From NCBI GenBank assembly GCA_020881915.1, contig JAJFPB010000007.1, positions 1,736,001 to 1,800,000 on the forward strand: 64,000 nt of DNA. The letters are read 5' to 3'. The notes under the pieces were generated by a model that saw only the letters and a list, made by a program, of their open reading frames with translations, searched no databases and was not told the origin of the DNA. Position 1 is the stretch's first letter. Every line of letters starts with the position of its first letter. Positions 11,117 to 22,997 of this stretch are shown piece after piece. Source of the DNA: Paramyrothecium sp. XJ0827 (lineage: Eukaryota > Ascomycota > Sordariomycetes > Hypocreales > Stachybotryaceae). The position numbers and the translations under genes are program-made.

Positions 11117-12276
11117 ATGGAGAACTACCAAAAGCTGGAGAAGGTCGGTGAAGGTAAGCGGCTCCTCGATACGACGCCCACATTCCGGGACATGCGAGCC
11201 CACTGCATATGCCCGCCCAGGAACGCCCATGACGCGTTGCTGACGCTGCCGGCCTGTCTACAATAGGTACCTATGGTGTCGTCTACAAGGCGCGAGACCT
11301 CGCCAACGGCGGACGCATCGTCGCGCTGAAGAAGATCCGCCTCGAGGCCGAAGACGAGGGCGTCCCCAGCACCGCCATCCGCGAGATCTCCCTCCTCAAA
11401 GAGATGAGGGATCCTCACATTGTGCGCCTGTTCAACATTGTCCACGCCGATGGCCACAAGCTCTACCTCGTCTTCGAGTTCCTCGACCTCGACCTCAAGA
11501 AGTACATGGAGGCCCTGCCCGTCAGCGACGGCGGCCGCGGCAAGGCCCTCCCCGAGGGCTCCTCCACGACGCTGATGCACCTCGGTCTGGGCGACGAGGT
11601 CATCCGCAAGTTCATGCTTCAGCTCTGCGAGGGCATCAAGTACTGCCACTCGCACCGCATTCTGCATCGAGACCTGAAGCCCCAGAACCTGCTGATCGAC
11701 AAGGAGGGCAACCTGAAGCTGGCTGATTTCGGCCTTGCCCGTGCCTTTGGCGTGCCGCTGCGGACATACACCCACGAAGTCGTCACCCTGTGGTACAGAG
11801 CCCCCGAAATCCTCCTGGGTGGCAGGCAATACTCGACTGGTGTGGACATGTGGTCCGTGGGCTGCATCTTTGCTGAAATGTGCACGAGGAAACCAATGTT
11901 CCCTGGTGACTCTGAGATTGACGAGATCTTCAAGATCTTCAGGCAAGTGACACCTCTGCGCGCTAGGCAGATCCATGAGCCCGGTGCTTTGGCTAACACC
12001 CTATATAGGACACTGGGCACACCGACCGAGGAGGTTTGGCCTGGAGTTACCTCATACCCCGACTTCAAGTCCTCGTTCCCCAAGTGGCAACAGGACCCTC
12101 ATGCGCCGCTCTGCTCCAATCTTGATGACCGCGGACTGGAACTGCTGGAGATGATGCTCATCTACGACCCGGCGGGACGTATCTCGGCCAAGCAAGCGTG
12201 CAACCACCCCTACTTCGAAAACTTCGTAGCAGAGCACCCGGCCGCTACAGGTCGTATGAATGGCTACTACAGCTAG
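11117..12276 (+). CDS. cdc2: Cyclin-dependent kinase CDK1/CDC2 (three exons)
   Basis: Exons 11117-11153, 11267-11942 and 12009-12276; about 326 aa, the normal length for Cdc2. Intron 1 (113 bp, GTAAGC donor) interrupts the glycine-rich loop. Intron 2 (66 bp) only restores the conserved reading (FKIFR joined to TLGTP) if it starts with GC, so it is a GC-AG intron. Visible motifs are [10 protein letters not shown] with the inhibitory Thr14 and Tyr15, the PSTAIRE cyclin-binding helix at about 46-52, HRDLKPQN with the catalytic Asp at about 148, DFG at about 166, and an activation loop Thr in [21 protein letters not shown] and the overall match identify the essential G1/S-G2/M kinase (NimX in Aspergillus, Cdc28 in yeast) rather than Pho85. 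It acts with B-type and G1 cyclins in the nucleus and cytoplasm. An insertion of about ten residues ([12 protein letters not shown]) after the hinge lies where fungal Cdc2 proteins have an insertion. Confidence 0.95.
11943..12008 (+). other. GC-AG intron in the CDK1 gene
   Basis: The junction after the FKIFR codons reads AG followed by GCAAGT, a strong donor apart from C in place of T at position 2. The acceptor is TATATAG before GACACTGGGC. Using the nearest GT (four bases downstream) puts the third exon out of frame, while the GC donor gives R-T-L-G-T, matching CDK1 proteins. Confidence 0.8.
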
Positions 12277-13539
12277 GAAAATAGTACATTTACGCTCTAA
12301 CGCGGATATTTAACTCCCTACCCTGTTAGGAGGGTTTCCTGGATAGAGGCAGAACACTGTTTCTGAATGCTGAGTATCAATTTCAGCATGGGATACGGGA
12401 GAGAGCTGTCTCACCGCAACAGGTGCTTATACCCTCGAAGGCGGCTTGTCGGCACCTATCGGCCCGGCCTCCTAGAACGGCCCACGAGTATAGTGGTGGG
12501 TGGGAAGTGTTGGAAGATGTCATTGAAAGTGTTGTTTCCTAAGAGGACTCCAACACGGTCTCGAACGTCGTTCTGCGAGACCAGCTTCCCTGCGAGTCTG
12601 GAGGAGCTGGGCTTGTGTAGGTCCTTGTACCGCAATGCCGAAATTTCTTTTTGTGATGATGTATAGACTAGGCGATGGGCACAGCTATGTTCTTTAGGCA
12701 ATGGATCAACTTTTTTTTCTCTCCAAACGACGTTGCATGAGCTTGGAGCTTCTATTAATCTTCTTGAGATTCATAGCTTGGGACATCTCGCATTTGGTTC
12801 GCTCTACCGATTTGATATACGGCAGCAGTCCACCAGCATGGCGGCCTCGGTGCGCGAGGAAGATCCTACATGCCAAGTGCTGTTTTCAAAGATGAAATTG
12901 ACACTGGGATGTGGATGCCAAGGAATAAGGCTAACAGACAGTGCAGTAAGCAGTCTCGGTTTCCGTGACTGGTTCTACCAAGGCTCAAGAATATCTTGAA
13001 TCCGCGAAATTCTTCGAATGTTTCTTGGGGATTTTCTGAGGATATTTCTAAGATATTTCGAAGATGCTTCAATGATTTTCGGAAGCTCTTTTGGGGTTAT
13101 CCTTTATTCCTTTACTCCATGCAATCCTGGTGTCTAGAATCCACGAATAGCTTTGTTCAATAAGTTTGTCCCGCTTCATATGAAGATTCCGTTTACTGGT
13201 CAAAACCCGAGACCAGGGTATGGATTTACATGATTCTTCCAGCGAAGGATCAGGCGACCCCCCAGCCGTACCAGGGCCTGGGGACTTGAACATCGTCCAC
13301 ATCTGTAATGAACGGTGTAAGCGATGAATAAGTTGCTGATTAGATAACTCTATGAGTAGGGGAGAGGCTACGATATGTATATATATGTTTTCCCATCTAC
13401 CTAATGGGGCGGGCCCAGTCTCTCAACAATCTGACAGGGGGCTAAGCAGAGGACGTCATTGTATGGATAGTCACACAGGCATTCATAGAGTCTTACTGTC
13501 AGTCATCCCAATGAGCCGCGGGGCGAAACGAGTCCTAAT
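12277..13539. other. Gene-free stretch between CDK1 and the membrane protein gene
   Basis: No intact gene is seen. Bases 12986-13090 carry a loose AT-rich repetition of TTCTTCGAA/ATATTTC-like words. A minus-strand frame at 13069-13302 has weak similarity to the linker before a NACHT domain and is listed separately. A TATA-like run (TATGTATATATAT) at 13374-13386 lies about 150 bp before the next gene and is a plausible core promoter element for it. Confidence 0.4.
13069..13302 (-). pseudogene. Possible relic of a NACHT-type (NLR-like) protein N-terminal linker
   Basis: A 77-codon open frame with no partner exons. Its middle part (KRDKLIEQSYSWILDT) resembles the short conserved segment that commonly precedes the P-loop of fungal NACHT proteins, where a K/R-rich stretch is followed by a Ser-Tyr-x-Trp-Ile-Leu block. 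The P-loop (GxxGxGKT) that should follow is absent downstream on this strand, so at best this is a decayed fragment. The similarity is short and judged by eye. Confidence 0.22.
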
Positions 13540-16153
13540 ATGAACCTGGGCCGGAAAGCCTCTCCGCCCACGCTGGGCGCCAGACTTCGGGCCACGCTCC
13601 GCCGGCTGATACAGCGCCTCGCGCCCGTCTTTCGGGCCAACGGCCTCGCGGCCCTCGTCTTTCGTCGGGCGGTAGAGGACGAGCAACCCAAAGTATTGAT
13701 CCAGCCGTCGCGATGGATCGCGGCGGGTCGCTGCACGATCCATCTGCTCCCGGCGTTGCTGTCCGTGGCACTCGTTGCCATCAACCTTGTGGGCTACTTT
13801 ATCGGCGGTGAGCTCTCCGGGCCGCAGGGCCAGGCTGGCCAGAAGCTGGCGGCGTTGCAGGTTGCGGCCAAAATCCAGGTACTGTCTATATAGCAGACAA
13901 TCCGCCACGGAAATTTTATAGTCCAGTATTGACGCATTTTAATTTCGTAGGAACTTCTCATCATAGCCAGCTTGACCTCCATCATCTTCCATACACTCCG
14001 GTCGGAGCTCGTTTATGGCGAAGGCGTACCTCTTTGGACTTTTGGTCTCCGGTTGGACTTTCTCCTCGATCCAGTAATCAACTTCCCTCACACGGCGAAG
14101 AACAAAAGCTAACGCATTCCCTTCCCCATCGGAAAGGTATTTCTGGTCAGCTGAGTTCCTCGGAGGCTTGGGCTGCGATGCAACCATGCTGCGAGCCGAG
14201 CGATGGAGAAGATACGGCCTGCTGGTCCTGGTTGTGTTCGGCGGTGTATTGGCTCTTCTCGCAGGACGAGCTACCGCTATCCTCATCATCCCCCGGGAAC
14301 AAGAATGGCCAGTTGGTGGTGGTATATACTGGCTCAATGGTCGGCTCCCCTTTTGTTGTTGTTTCTGTCGTCGTCTACCGTTACTCATTGACATGGCTGG
14401 GACATAGGGAGCGACGATCAACTCTGGCCGACATCTCTGGATGCGGAGTATTATTCAAGCATGCCTTGCGTCGGAACAGACCAACAGTTTGTCACAAGCC
14501 GATGCCCAGCAGCCGGGTTTCTTCCCATGTACCAGTATTTCTCAACGTGGTGGAACAACCCAGACATTCCCTTCACCGTTGAGCTGCGCGACAACAACAT
14601 GCGAAAGAACATGTACATATTGCCGGCACTCAGGCGCGAGGCCGACACATGGTCATACACTGCGCATGCAGCGACCGCCACCTTGCAGGATGCGATGCGC
14701 TCGCTGAACTCCGCGGCCATGCAGTATCTTGCAGTGAATCACGCGCATAGGGCCCCCTTCCCCGACCACCTTCAGTGGGCAGATCCCATCCAGTTCAGGG
14801 TGCCAACAAAGGCGCCGGCGGTCCGAATGGCTTGTCAGCTTCAGGAAATGGCCTTCTTGGGCGAACGCCTGGCCATGAACTTCACCAATATGGACAAATT
14901 GGACCAACACCGTGAGGATGGGAGCATCCAAACCGAGCACGAGGTGGATATGATGGATCGAGTCTTGGACCATCTGTCCTTGAGAGGGTTAGACGCAAAC
15001 GCCTCGTCAATACTCAACGGTGCCATCTTTTTAGATGGGCGACCAAACCTGATCGTTCCTGTGGACACTTGGGCAGACACGGGCAACTCCCTGGACCTGG
15101 CCCTCTTCCTGGCAACGACATGGAACAACACCGAAGAAGAAATGTTGCCGCCAACGAATGCTCTGACGTGTTCAGTCGATGCGCGATGGGCGGAAGCAAT
15201 CTCCCTCCTTGATGTGGGCGCCAATCGCCATTTCGCCCACGAATACTATGAGGGCTTCGTAAGGACGCTGGTTCAGACAGGGGTGAAGATGCTTGAAGAT
15301 GGCCTTGCCGGTTACGTACGCTACAAGCCTCCGTCTAGCAAATCCATGACACGAATCAGACTCAGTCCGAGTTGGTTCGACGTCCTAGCACCGTCCGTCC
15401 CACATGAGCCTTCGGATGAGTTCCCCTGGGCGTTCAATGTAGCACCGCACACGAATACTTTGGAGATGCTGATCAACGCAACCTATGTTCCGATTAGCCG
15501 GGCAAACCGCAGGAGGTTCTCCAATATCATCTCCACGGCGGTGGCTGACTGGCTATCACGATGCGGCCTCATACCGAATCACGACGGCAGTCGCTTTCTG
15601 GGGGCTTGGCCCACGGGGGTTTGGGAAGTAAAGGAAGAAGACCTGGCCAGGACGATGGTGCGCAAGGGAGACCCGGTCGAGAGCTTTACGAAGCCATTTG
15701 CGCTCGAGCCGTGGAACACGACACGTATGATCATGAAGGCGACATACAGGGGCTACGTCATGGCTGCGGGAGACTGGTTCGACTACCTCTCCATCTTCGC
15801 GCTACTCCTCCACGCCCTCGTCGCCTTCGTCCACAGCTTCCTCATCATTACCTACGGCACCACGAGCGGCGCGTGGGACTCGCTGGCCGAGGTGCTTGCC
15901 TTGACGCAGCGGTCGAGCCCACCGCCGGCGGGGCAACTGGAACACCTCGGCGGGAGTCCAGTCGTTCAGGACGGTGAAGCTGATGGCGTCGGTGGACTTG
16001 CCGCAGGCCATGGCTACGAGCGCATCGGGGAGCCTGTCAACCCCTGCAGGAGAGCTTCAGATGAGGTTTCGGGATCCTGGTGAGCGCAGAAACGCTTTGC
16101 TGAAGCCGAACGTCGCAGGGCAGGTCTATGGCACATCTCCAACTGCTCCTTAG
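13540..16153 (+). CDS. Fungal multi-pass membrane protein of unknown function, probably frameshifted
   Basis: Four exons are visible. Exon 1 is 13540-13878. Exon 2 starts at 13951. The end of exon 2 and start of exon 3 (roughly 14060-14130) are uncertain: a CTAAC branch-like site is at 14110, but no donor/acceptor pair is fully convincing. Exon 3 ends at 14339, and exon 4 starts at 14408 after a clean 68-bp intron. Predicted membrane segments are HLLPALLSVALVAINLV, LLIIASLTSIIF, YGLLVLVVFGGVLALLAG and, near the C-terminus, YLSIFALLLHALVAFV. The roughly 440-residue loop between segments 3 and 4 has several N-glycosylation sequons (NFTN, NNTE, NATY, NTTR) and is probably extracytoplasmic. This layout recalls a large family of uncharacterised membrane proteins in Sordariomycetes. 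After residue SPPPAG (about 15934) the frame runs to a stop at 16083. A one-base shift opens a tail (NTSAGV..., ELQMRFRDPGE) ending at 16153 that resembles the family C-terminus as I remember it. Function is unknown. Confidence 0.6.
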
Positions 16154-16753
16154 AGGGAAATGCAACGCAAAACCACGCGCCTGTAACGACTTTTTGTAGA
16201 AGAGGATACGTGTCTTTGCCACGGAGAATAATATCCTCCCATAAACTACTTCGATCTGGGCTTCTATGACTTGATGTGTTGGGCATAACAGACAAGCTTT
16301 CGAATTTGAAGAACATATCGCATGATAACGGTGTCGAGTTACGAGCAAACAGAGCAATGCTGCAAAGTGTAAAGCCATGAATAAAATACGTAGAAAATTT
16401 TCTCCCATAGGGGGATTGAGATCTCAACACTTCCATCACACAATGGTTTAGCGGATCATCAGATCCCAATTCATCATGAACTTCTCAATCTAGCATCTAC
16501 CTCATAACCAAGATCCGTATCCTTGATTCCGGTCCAGCACGCCTACTCACAGACCACGCTGGCAATCTCGTCCATCCTCATCCTCAGCCTCCTCCTCATC
16601 CTTTCACAGGCTCCAAACCAGCTGCTACTGACCCCCGACCCCATCAACACCTTGAGTTTTCGTTCCAATTCTTGCCATTTCCTGCTTCGTGCTGCGCGTC
16701 CGACGCAGCATGGTTTCGACACCAGCGTGGCGCGGCTCGTCCTATTGAATCTC

Positions 16754-17410
16754 TCACATTCTGCCCTCCTCCTCTCGAGCTGCTTCCTCGACGCACGGCA
16801 GTCCAGGCACGTACTTTGCGGTCCGGAAAGCGGCTCGGAAAAGGAGTCTGTCGAAGACGAGTTCGATGTAGCCCCACGCCAGCTTCTCGATTGATCTCGC
16901 TCGGAAGCACGAGTCCGCAAAACCAGGCGCGACCTTGGCGTCTGTCCACAGACGCGAGGTCCGGAACGAAGCAGCATAGGCCGGGGAGAATATATGCTGC
17001 GTCGCCGAGAGCCAGTCCTCCAAGGACTTGGCCGTCTGCTTCATCCTCTCTCTGCTTGGCGCGCCCTCGATGTCCCACAGCTTGATGTTCTTACGCCAGT
17101 GCTTCTCCGTCCAGACGCCCGGTGCATCCTTGAAACGAGCAAACGCCGCTTCGGTAAAATACGCCGCCGCACGCTTGCTCGCACGCTCTTGTGCAAGAGT
17201 CTGCCAGAGAGCCATCCTGCTGGCTTCGAGCTCGGACTCGCTGGCGTTTTTCTCATGTAGAGATGCGTGGCATGTAGACGCCTGCAACGGAGCCTTCTCG
17301 AGTGCGGTGCCTTCAATCAAGGGGTGGTTTAGTGTTTCTGTGTCCTTCGCCCCACGCGCACGTCGTTTTCCGGAAAGGAATATTTTGATGCTGCTCAAGA
17401 TGCACCACAT
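16754..17410 (-). CDS. Hypothetical protein, 218 aa
   Basis: A single open frame on the minus strand, tail-to-tail with the membrane protein gene. I do not recognise a family. The first 20 residues contain a short hydrophobic stretch (MWCILSSIKIFLSG) followed by a basic patch (KRRARG). The remainder is rich in Ala, Glu, Arg and Trp with possible amphipathic helices (EKHWRKNIKLWDIEG, SIEKLAWGYIELVFDRLLF). Composition is more protein-like than the overlapping plus-strand frames, but no introns, domains or neighbours support it. It could be a spurious ORF. Confidence 0.33.
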   Translation of the reverse strand: MWCILSSIKIFLSGKRRARGAKDTETLNHPLIEGTALEKAPLQASTCHASLHEKNASESELEASRMALWQTLAQERASKRAAAYFTEAAFARFKDAPGVWTEKHWRKNIKLWDIEGAPSRERMKQTAKSLEDWLSATQHIFSPAYAASFRTSRLWTDAKVAPGFADSCFRARSIEKLAWGYIELVFDRLLFRAAFRTAKYVPGLPCVEEAAREEEGRM

Positions 17411-20400
17411 TTTCGCTGTACCGATCCCAGGGTTGATATCGTGATGGTTTAAGAGATGGGTTAAACGAATGAAGTTCTTGTTCTTGTACTTGTTCGTGCT
17501 GGCAAGAGAAGAGATTTCGGCAACATGGAAATACGGCTCTGCACTTAATTATATAACCCCTAGAGTTTGTAATGAAGAGGACAGGTCCCCATCAACAAAG
17601 CATCACCTGCATCTTGCCAAAACACAATAATGAGGACAATCAGAAGCTTAGCAGCGACGAAGGTTCGTTGCTGCTCCATCAAGGCAGAGCGTAGATTGCT
17701 GGATCCAGCCATACAGGGGGAGGTCAATATCTGTTGACTCTGCTGTTGAATGAGTCCGACGACTACTTTGTTGAGGAACTCAAAATTGACATTTCTGATG
17801 TCGTCGGGTTGGTCATCACAACTGCAAGGACGTTTGTGTTTGGCATTTGCGTTGCAGTTTACAATGCAGACATTCAGGACCCTCTAGTGCTCAACAACAT
17901 GGCCTTGACTTCTCCCAGGCGGTAGACCATGAACAAAGAAGCATATCAACTAAGATTCGTTACAGATAGATATCACAGCGCGGTGCCTGGGGCGATTTTA
18001 CCAGGAGGTTCTGACTATGGACACTTTCCGTGGCGCCATACAACTGTAGCTGTTCCTTTATTTGGCTTTTCTGTTTTTGGGCATCTAACCATCCTGCTGG
18101 ATCAAAAGTTCATATTCGTGCTTATGGCAAAGGCTGTAGGAGCACAAAACCTGCAAGATTCTCCATGCTCTGACCTTTGCGACGTTGCCATGTTGCGTTG
18201 CCAGGATAGGGTACCATTGGTCGCTATTTGCACATCCAACCTACTCGTGGTCTTCAGATTGGTGAAGAGCAGGGGGGTGTGGTGAATTGTCTATCCACAT
18301 CTCTGACCAAAAACGTCATTCTGGTATCGACTTCTATTCTTGGGTCATCTCTTTGGAGTCGATCAGATCGTCGGCAACCTACCCGTCTACACGAATAAGC
18401 TTCTGTCCTTCGAGAACTTGCAGCATCGTCGGAAGGCGATGCAGCTCCTTTCCGAAAACATCTGGGTCAAAGAATCCGTCAGAATCGCTCAGCTGGCGAG
18501 CAGGGCCAAAAAGCGAGCAGCGGGCGTTAGGCGCCCAGGGGTCGTCGGCCTTTGGGTAGCCGCCCTGAGCCTGAGGACGAAGTCACGGCGCTTGCTTGCA
18601 GTGATGCCAGGGTTGTATCTTCGGCAAGGAAAACGTACGGGCCGCTTACGAAGTTCTGCGCGCACCGACTTTCGCTGTTTCGGGAGCCACCCAAGCGCCT
18701 GGCCATGCCGTTTGCGTTACGTTGACGATGGCTTGGGGGCGGGTAGCAAGCGCGCACGACAGGGGACCGGCTGGAGAACGTCCCGGCCCCCTGCGTTGAC
18801 GCGACAGGGAGCAGTGTTCAAAATTAGAGCTTCGCAGGTGGTCTGTGTCCCTTGCGACCACCACATTCGGAAATGTTTATGTTTTGCCGTCGCTGCACTG
18901 TGGCCATTGCGTCACCAAGACTGTGGGTGAGTGCCGCAGAAGGGTGGTCATGTAACAAGACGCACAGGGAACGATACTGCAGAGTCAGAGGCCTTGATGT
19001 GTGGGCAGCGAGCCGATGAATAAGCGCCCGTCGGCACAGCGCACGCACCCGTCTGCTTGGGGACGGTACTATACGAGTCGCTGCAACGTCGAGTGCGACG
19101 GGCGTCTGGGTCTGAAGCCTGACAGAGCGGCTGTGCAGCGATACATAGTCTACAGCAGCAGCAGCACACCGTTCGGGTTGGATGGAGAACCCGGAGAAGA
19201 GGGCGGGGGATTGAGACATTGTCTCGGGGCAGACCGTGAGTGGGGGGCTGAGCCACCTTCGGGGAAAGGAGGGGCACCAGGCCGGAGCACCCGACCGGGA
19301 CGGCCTCGCCGCTCCTCCTCGGCGTGTAGGGTAGCTGCTCCTAGGCGGGATCGCGCAGTGGCATGTGAAGATGGATATTACCCGGAGGCATGAATCAGTG
19401 ATCCATCCCACTAAGCCCAGTTATTATTCACCGACTTGGTAGGACTTTTTTAGGTTTCCCGCTCGTGTCAGGCGGTCAGCATTTTTTAAAAATTCTCGAC
19501 GGAAGTAAATGGCCTCACCGATACTCGTTAGATCTTGCAACGCTCTGGACTCGGCGATAGCCTAAAACGCAAGCTGCATCTTCCTCCAAGAGCAGGTCAT
19601 GCATGCTTGCCAAGCACACCTGAGCGAAATAATCATTTCTAGATAGACTCCCAGGCACATCCGATGCCCGCACAAGTACCTAAACGCTCGAGAAGGTTGC
19701 GTCGCGATTCAGTCCTGCTACATGCTCCCTCACCCCTAACCGGACACGAGGCCAAGACTCGAGACTCAAATGCTACCCACTGCCCTATAGTAACCATCCC
19801 ATCCAGGGTATGGCAAAGATAGAGGAAAAAAGGCAGACGGCAGAAAACCTGCATTTTTGCCCTCAACGGTTGACCAAACTGGTCATTCTCGGGCGATCAC
19901 TGATCTCACTGGCCTGTCCTTGTGGCTGGTGATCTGCCGATTCACAGGACCCTTGCAGATCACATGCGGCCTGCTGCTGACAGTGCAAGAAGCGGCTGCT
20001 GTTGCTCGCCTGTTCTGCTGCGAGAAAACCTGGGAGCTTGTGCTCCTATTGGTATACCTTACCTTACCAAATGCGGGAGCCCGTAGGCTACAGTAGAGGC
20101 GGAATCAGAGACAAGCGAATTGCAGAGGAGAACCGGGTCCATTCGGTCTGGACAGCCTTGAATCAGAGTAGTTGTTGTCCAATAGGCACTTCTAGTGCCT
20201 CCAAGACGTCAAGTTGCTGCTGCCAAGGCAGTTTCCCTCTGTAGCATCGATTATGGAGATGCAAATGTCGCCATGCGATACGGGAATCGCTTGACCACTC
20301 AGGTGGACAGGCCACGCAGCGAGTCCAAGTGTGGCTCAACTCCTTGCCAAGAGACTTGCGTGTCCTTCACAAGCCACACCGAGGACTGGTTGCTGCTCTG

Positions 20401-22977
20401 CTCTCATTGGCCATACCTCTCTCTCCCTTTGGGACCAAGCCTGTGGGCCTCAGCCACATGTTCACTAATGGGGTTGCCGGTCCAGCTGCGTTGGGATATG
20501 GAGGTGGGGGCTTGGGTCAATCAACTGCCTCATCCGGGGCTCTTGCACTGGTCTAGTCCGTGTGCTCTCGTGTTTCAGACATGGGCAGCGCCATCCAATC
20601 AGCAGCCCGGAATCGAGATCTCGGGGGACGCTCAGATGATGGGATTGCAAAGAGAGGGGGGAACGGTTGCTGCGCTGCAACGGATCGGAGAGTTACCGAC
20701 ACCTTTCGCCATTCACGGCGCATCATCTGTTTGATGAGGAACGCGGCCTGTCTACGCTGGATTGGCATTGTTAGAGCCACGGTGGTTTGGCACGTAGCTG
20801 AAATGGCCCTGTAGGCAACGACATCGAGGCGGGAACGCTTTTGTTGGGTTGACCCTTGTTGCAGATAGCATCGCACATCTGGAAAAGACGGCAGCCAATG
20901 AGGTGCAGCAGAGCCCAGGCCAACCGAGGGGGAGGCGGTCTCGGCTCACAGGTCTCCTGCAGAGAGCCGTCGCACCGAGTGGACGACAGTGACCGACCCA
21001 TAGAAAGTGCTTTTATGAGGATTTCCTTGTTCCTCGTCTTCGAGCCCGATTGCTGCCTCAATAGGGGGCGAACGCAATGCTGTGTTGTCCCTGCGCCAGC
21101 AAGGGCGTACGCACGCCGATTCTTCTTTTCTGCTGCGTTGTCGAAGGGCCGTGCCCCATGCACGCCGCCAAACAGCCTTGGATCATTGCAGTACGGCCAA
21201 GCACATGTAGATTACCTCTGTACGCCAGGATGGTTTTGGGAGCGAGGCGGATAACATTTTGCTGGCGTCTCATGTGCCCTTGATCACAGGGGCGCACTAT
21301 AGAGTTGCGTTTCCGTTGGTTTTCACTGAGCGTCTGATCACTTGCAGAATTAAGCTCCTACGCCTGACCAAGGGGTTCAGAGCAGCCACAGCAGAGAACT
21401 CGATCGCCCCTCTCCATGGTCAAGGGAAGAAGGTTGGGACAGGGCAAGGGGTGCGTTGAGACATCTCGACCTACATTCGAAAGCTCGAACGGGAGGGCGG
21501 TACTTCCCGCACAGGTACTGTAACTCTGGAAGGCCCCAAGCAGGGCTGGGCTACGGTAAGGCAATGCAGAGTAGCTGGCTCACCCAACCTGTGTACTGCT
21601 TGACTGGATTGCGAATAGGAACAGTCAAGGTCATGGCGGCGGATTCACGGCCGCCCTTTCGCCAAACGCATCTTCCCTAGCGCCCTCTCCTTACCGAAAT
21701 GTGCTTCGCAACACCAAGAATGTTGCGAACTCTATCTTCAAGAACCAGTGTCGCATAATCCTGCGCCGGTCAGTGCGTCGCCGACGGTTCAGTCAAAGCT
21801 TCCGCTCCCCGCGCAGACCGCCTCTCCCGGCAGTCTGCATGAACTTCGCGGGTCCGTTCTTTCAACCTGCTGCTACGATCGAGGTTCAGGTTGATGATGA
21901 AGCTTTATCGGTCAGGTCCGGGCGCCGGTGGGGGGTGGAGCGACCGTGCGCCGATCCGCCGTGGCCCCCCCCCCCGAAGACAGACGGCGGGGAGACGAGA
22001 TCTCTGGATTGGGACAAGGCACTTGTCTGGTTGCTTGGCTGCGGGCGGGGAGGGGGTTGACCCAAAACAAGGAGGAAGAAAGAAGAAGAAGAAAAGTGAG
22101 ACTAGTGTTTTTTACCTCAAGTCCTCGGGTAAGACACGGGGCGCCGAGCGATGGAATGTGAACCGCCTCGCTGGACAACTCAAAAGACTTCGGCTTGTGG
22201 GGGCGCGAATTGACAATCCACAAGGGGGAGGATCAAAGAATGTCGCATTTGTCCGTATAGTACGTCTCGTTACAGCTAACGGGGGAGCCTGTCAAGATGG
22301 GACGAGACGAAAAAGGGTGGGTTGTCCTAAGTTAGCTGGCTGTTTCGTGACAGACTCCGCCATTCAGTTGCGAGCCCGTGTCTTGTTTCACAGCACTAGT
22401 AAATGGGCGTAGTCAGTCGAGGTTGCAGGTAAAGGGATCAAAGCCCACATGCTGGACCAGACGCCCCTCCGTCCGCTGGGAGCTTCTCAGCGACAGCGAC
22501 GGCTTGTACGATTGGGACTGAGGCAATACTGGCTACAATCCTGTGGCATGCAATCAATACTATCATGCTCCAATGAGGTCTTGCTGCGACTTTGCCTCTC
22601 CGCAGAGCTGCCGGGCCCCCTGCGTTCGCCGACATGCAAGCCCACCGACGACGTGGGCTTCGCTGGCGACGGCGACAGCTGGCCGTCTCGTGCATCCTCA
22701 CTAATCTCCAAGCGCGGCTGGATCCGGAGCCAAGCGAAGTTCATCGGGATAGAGGCCGAGGCTGCAGGCACAGCCGTAACAATAACAAAAAAAAACAAAA
22801 CAAACGGCGGGCTTGCACGGCAGCAGGTGGACGATAATAGCATACGGCGGCTCGCCACGATCCGGGCGCTTGTGGCAGAAGGGCTGCCCTGCCCAGCCCA
22901 GCGCCTGCGCAAATGAAAGCAGGACAGACGCGCGCAAGACGAGACGAGAGTGGGCGAAGCCGTCTGCCTGCCTGCTG

Positions 22978-22997
22978 CTCTCTCTCTCTCTCTCTCC
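22978..22997. repeat. CT dinucleotide microsatellite
   Basis: About ten CT units in a row in non-coding DNA, ending with CC. Confidence 0.9.

Noticed and set aside
18340..18930. 196-codon plus-strand frame
   Set aside because: The first 60 residues look protein-like but the remainder does not. There is no start context, partner exon or family match.
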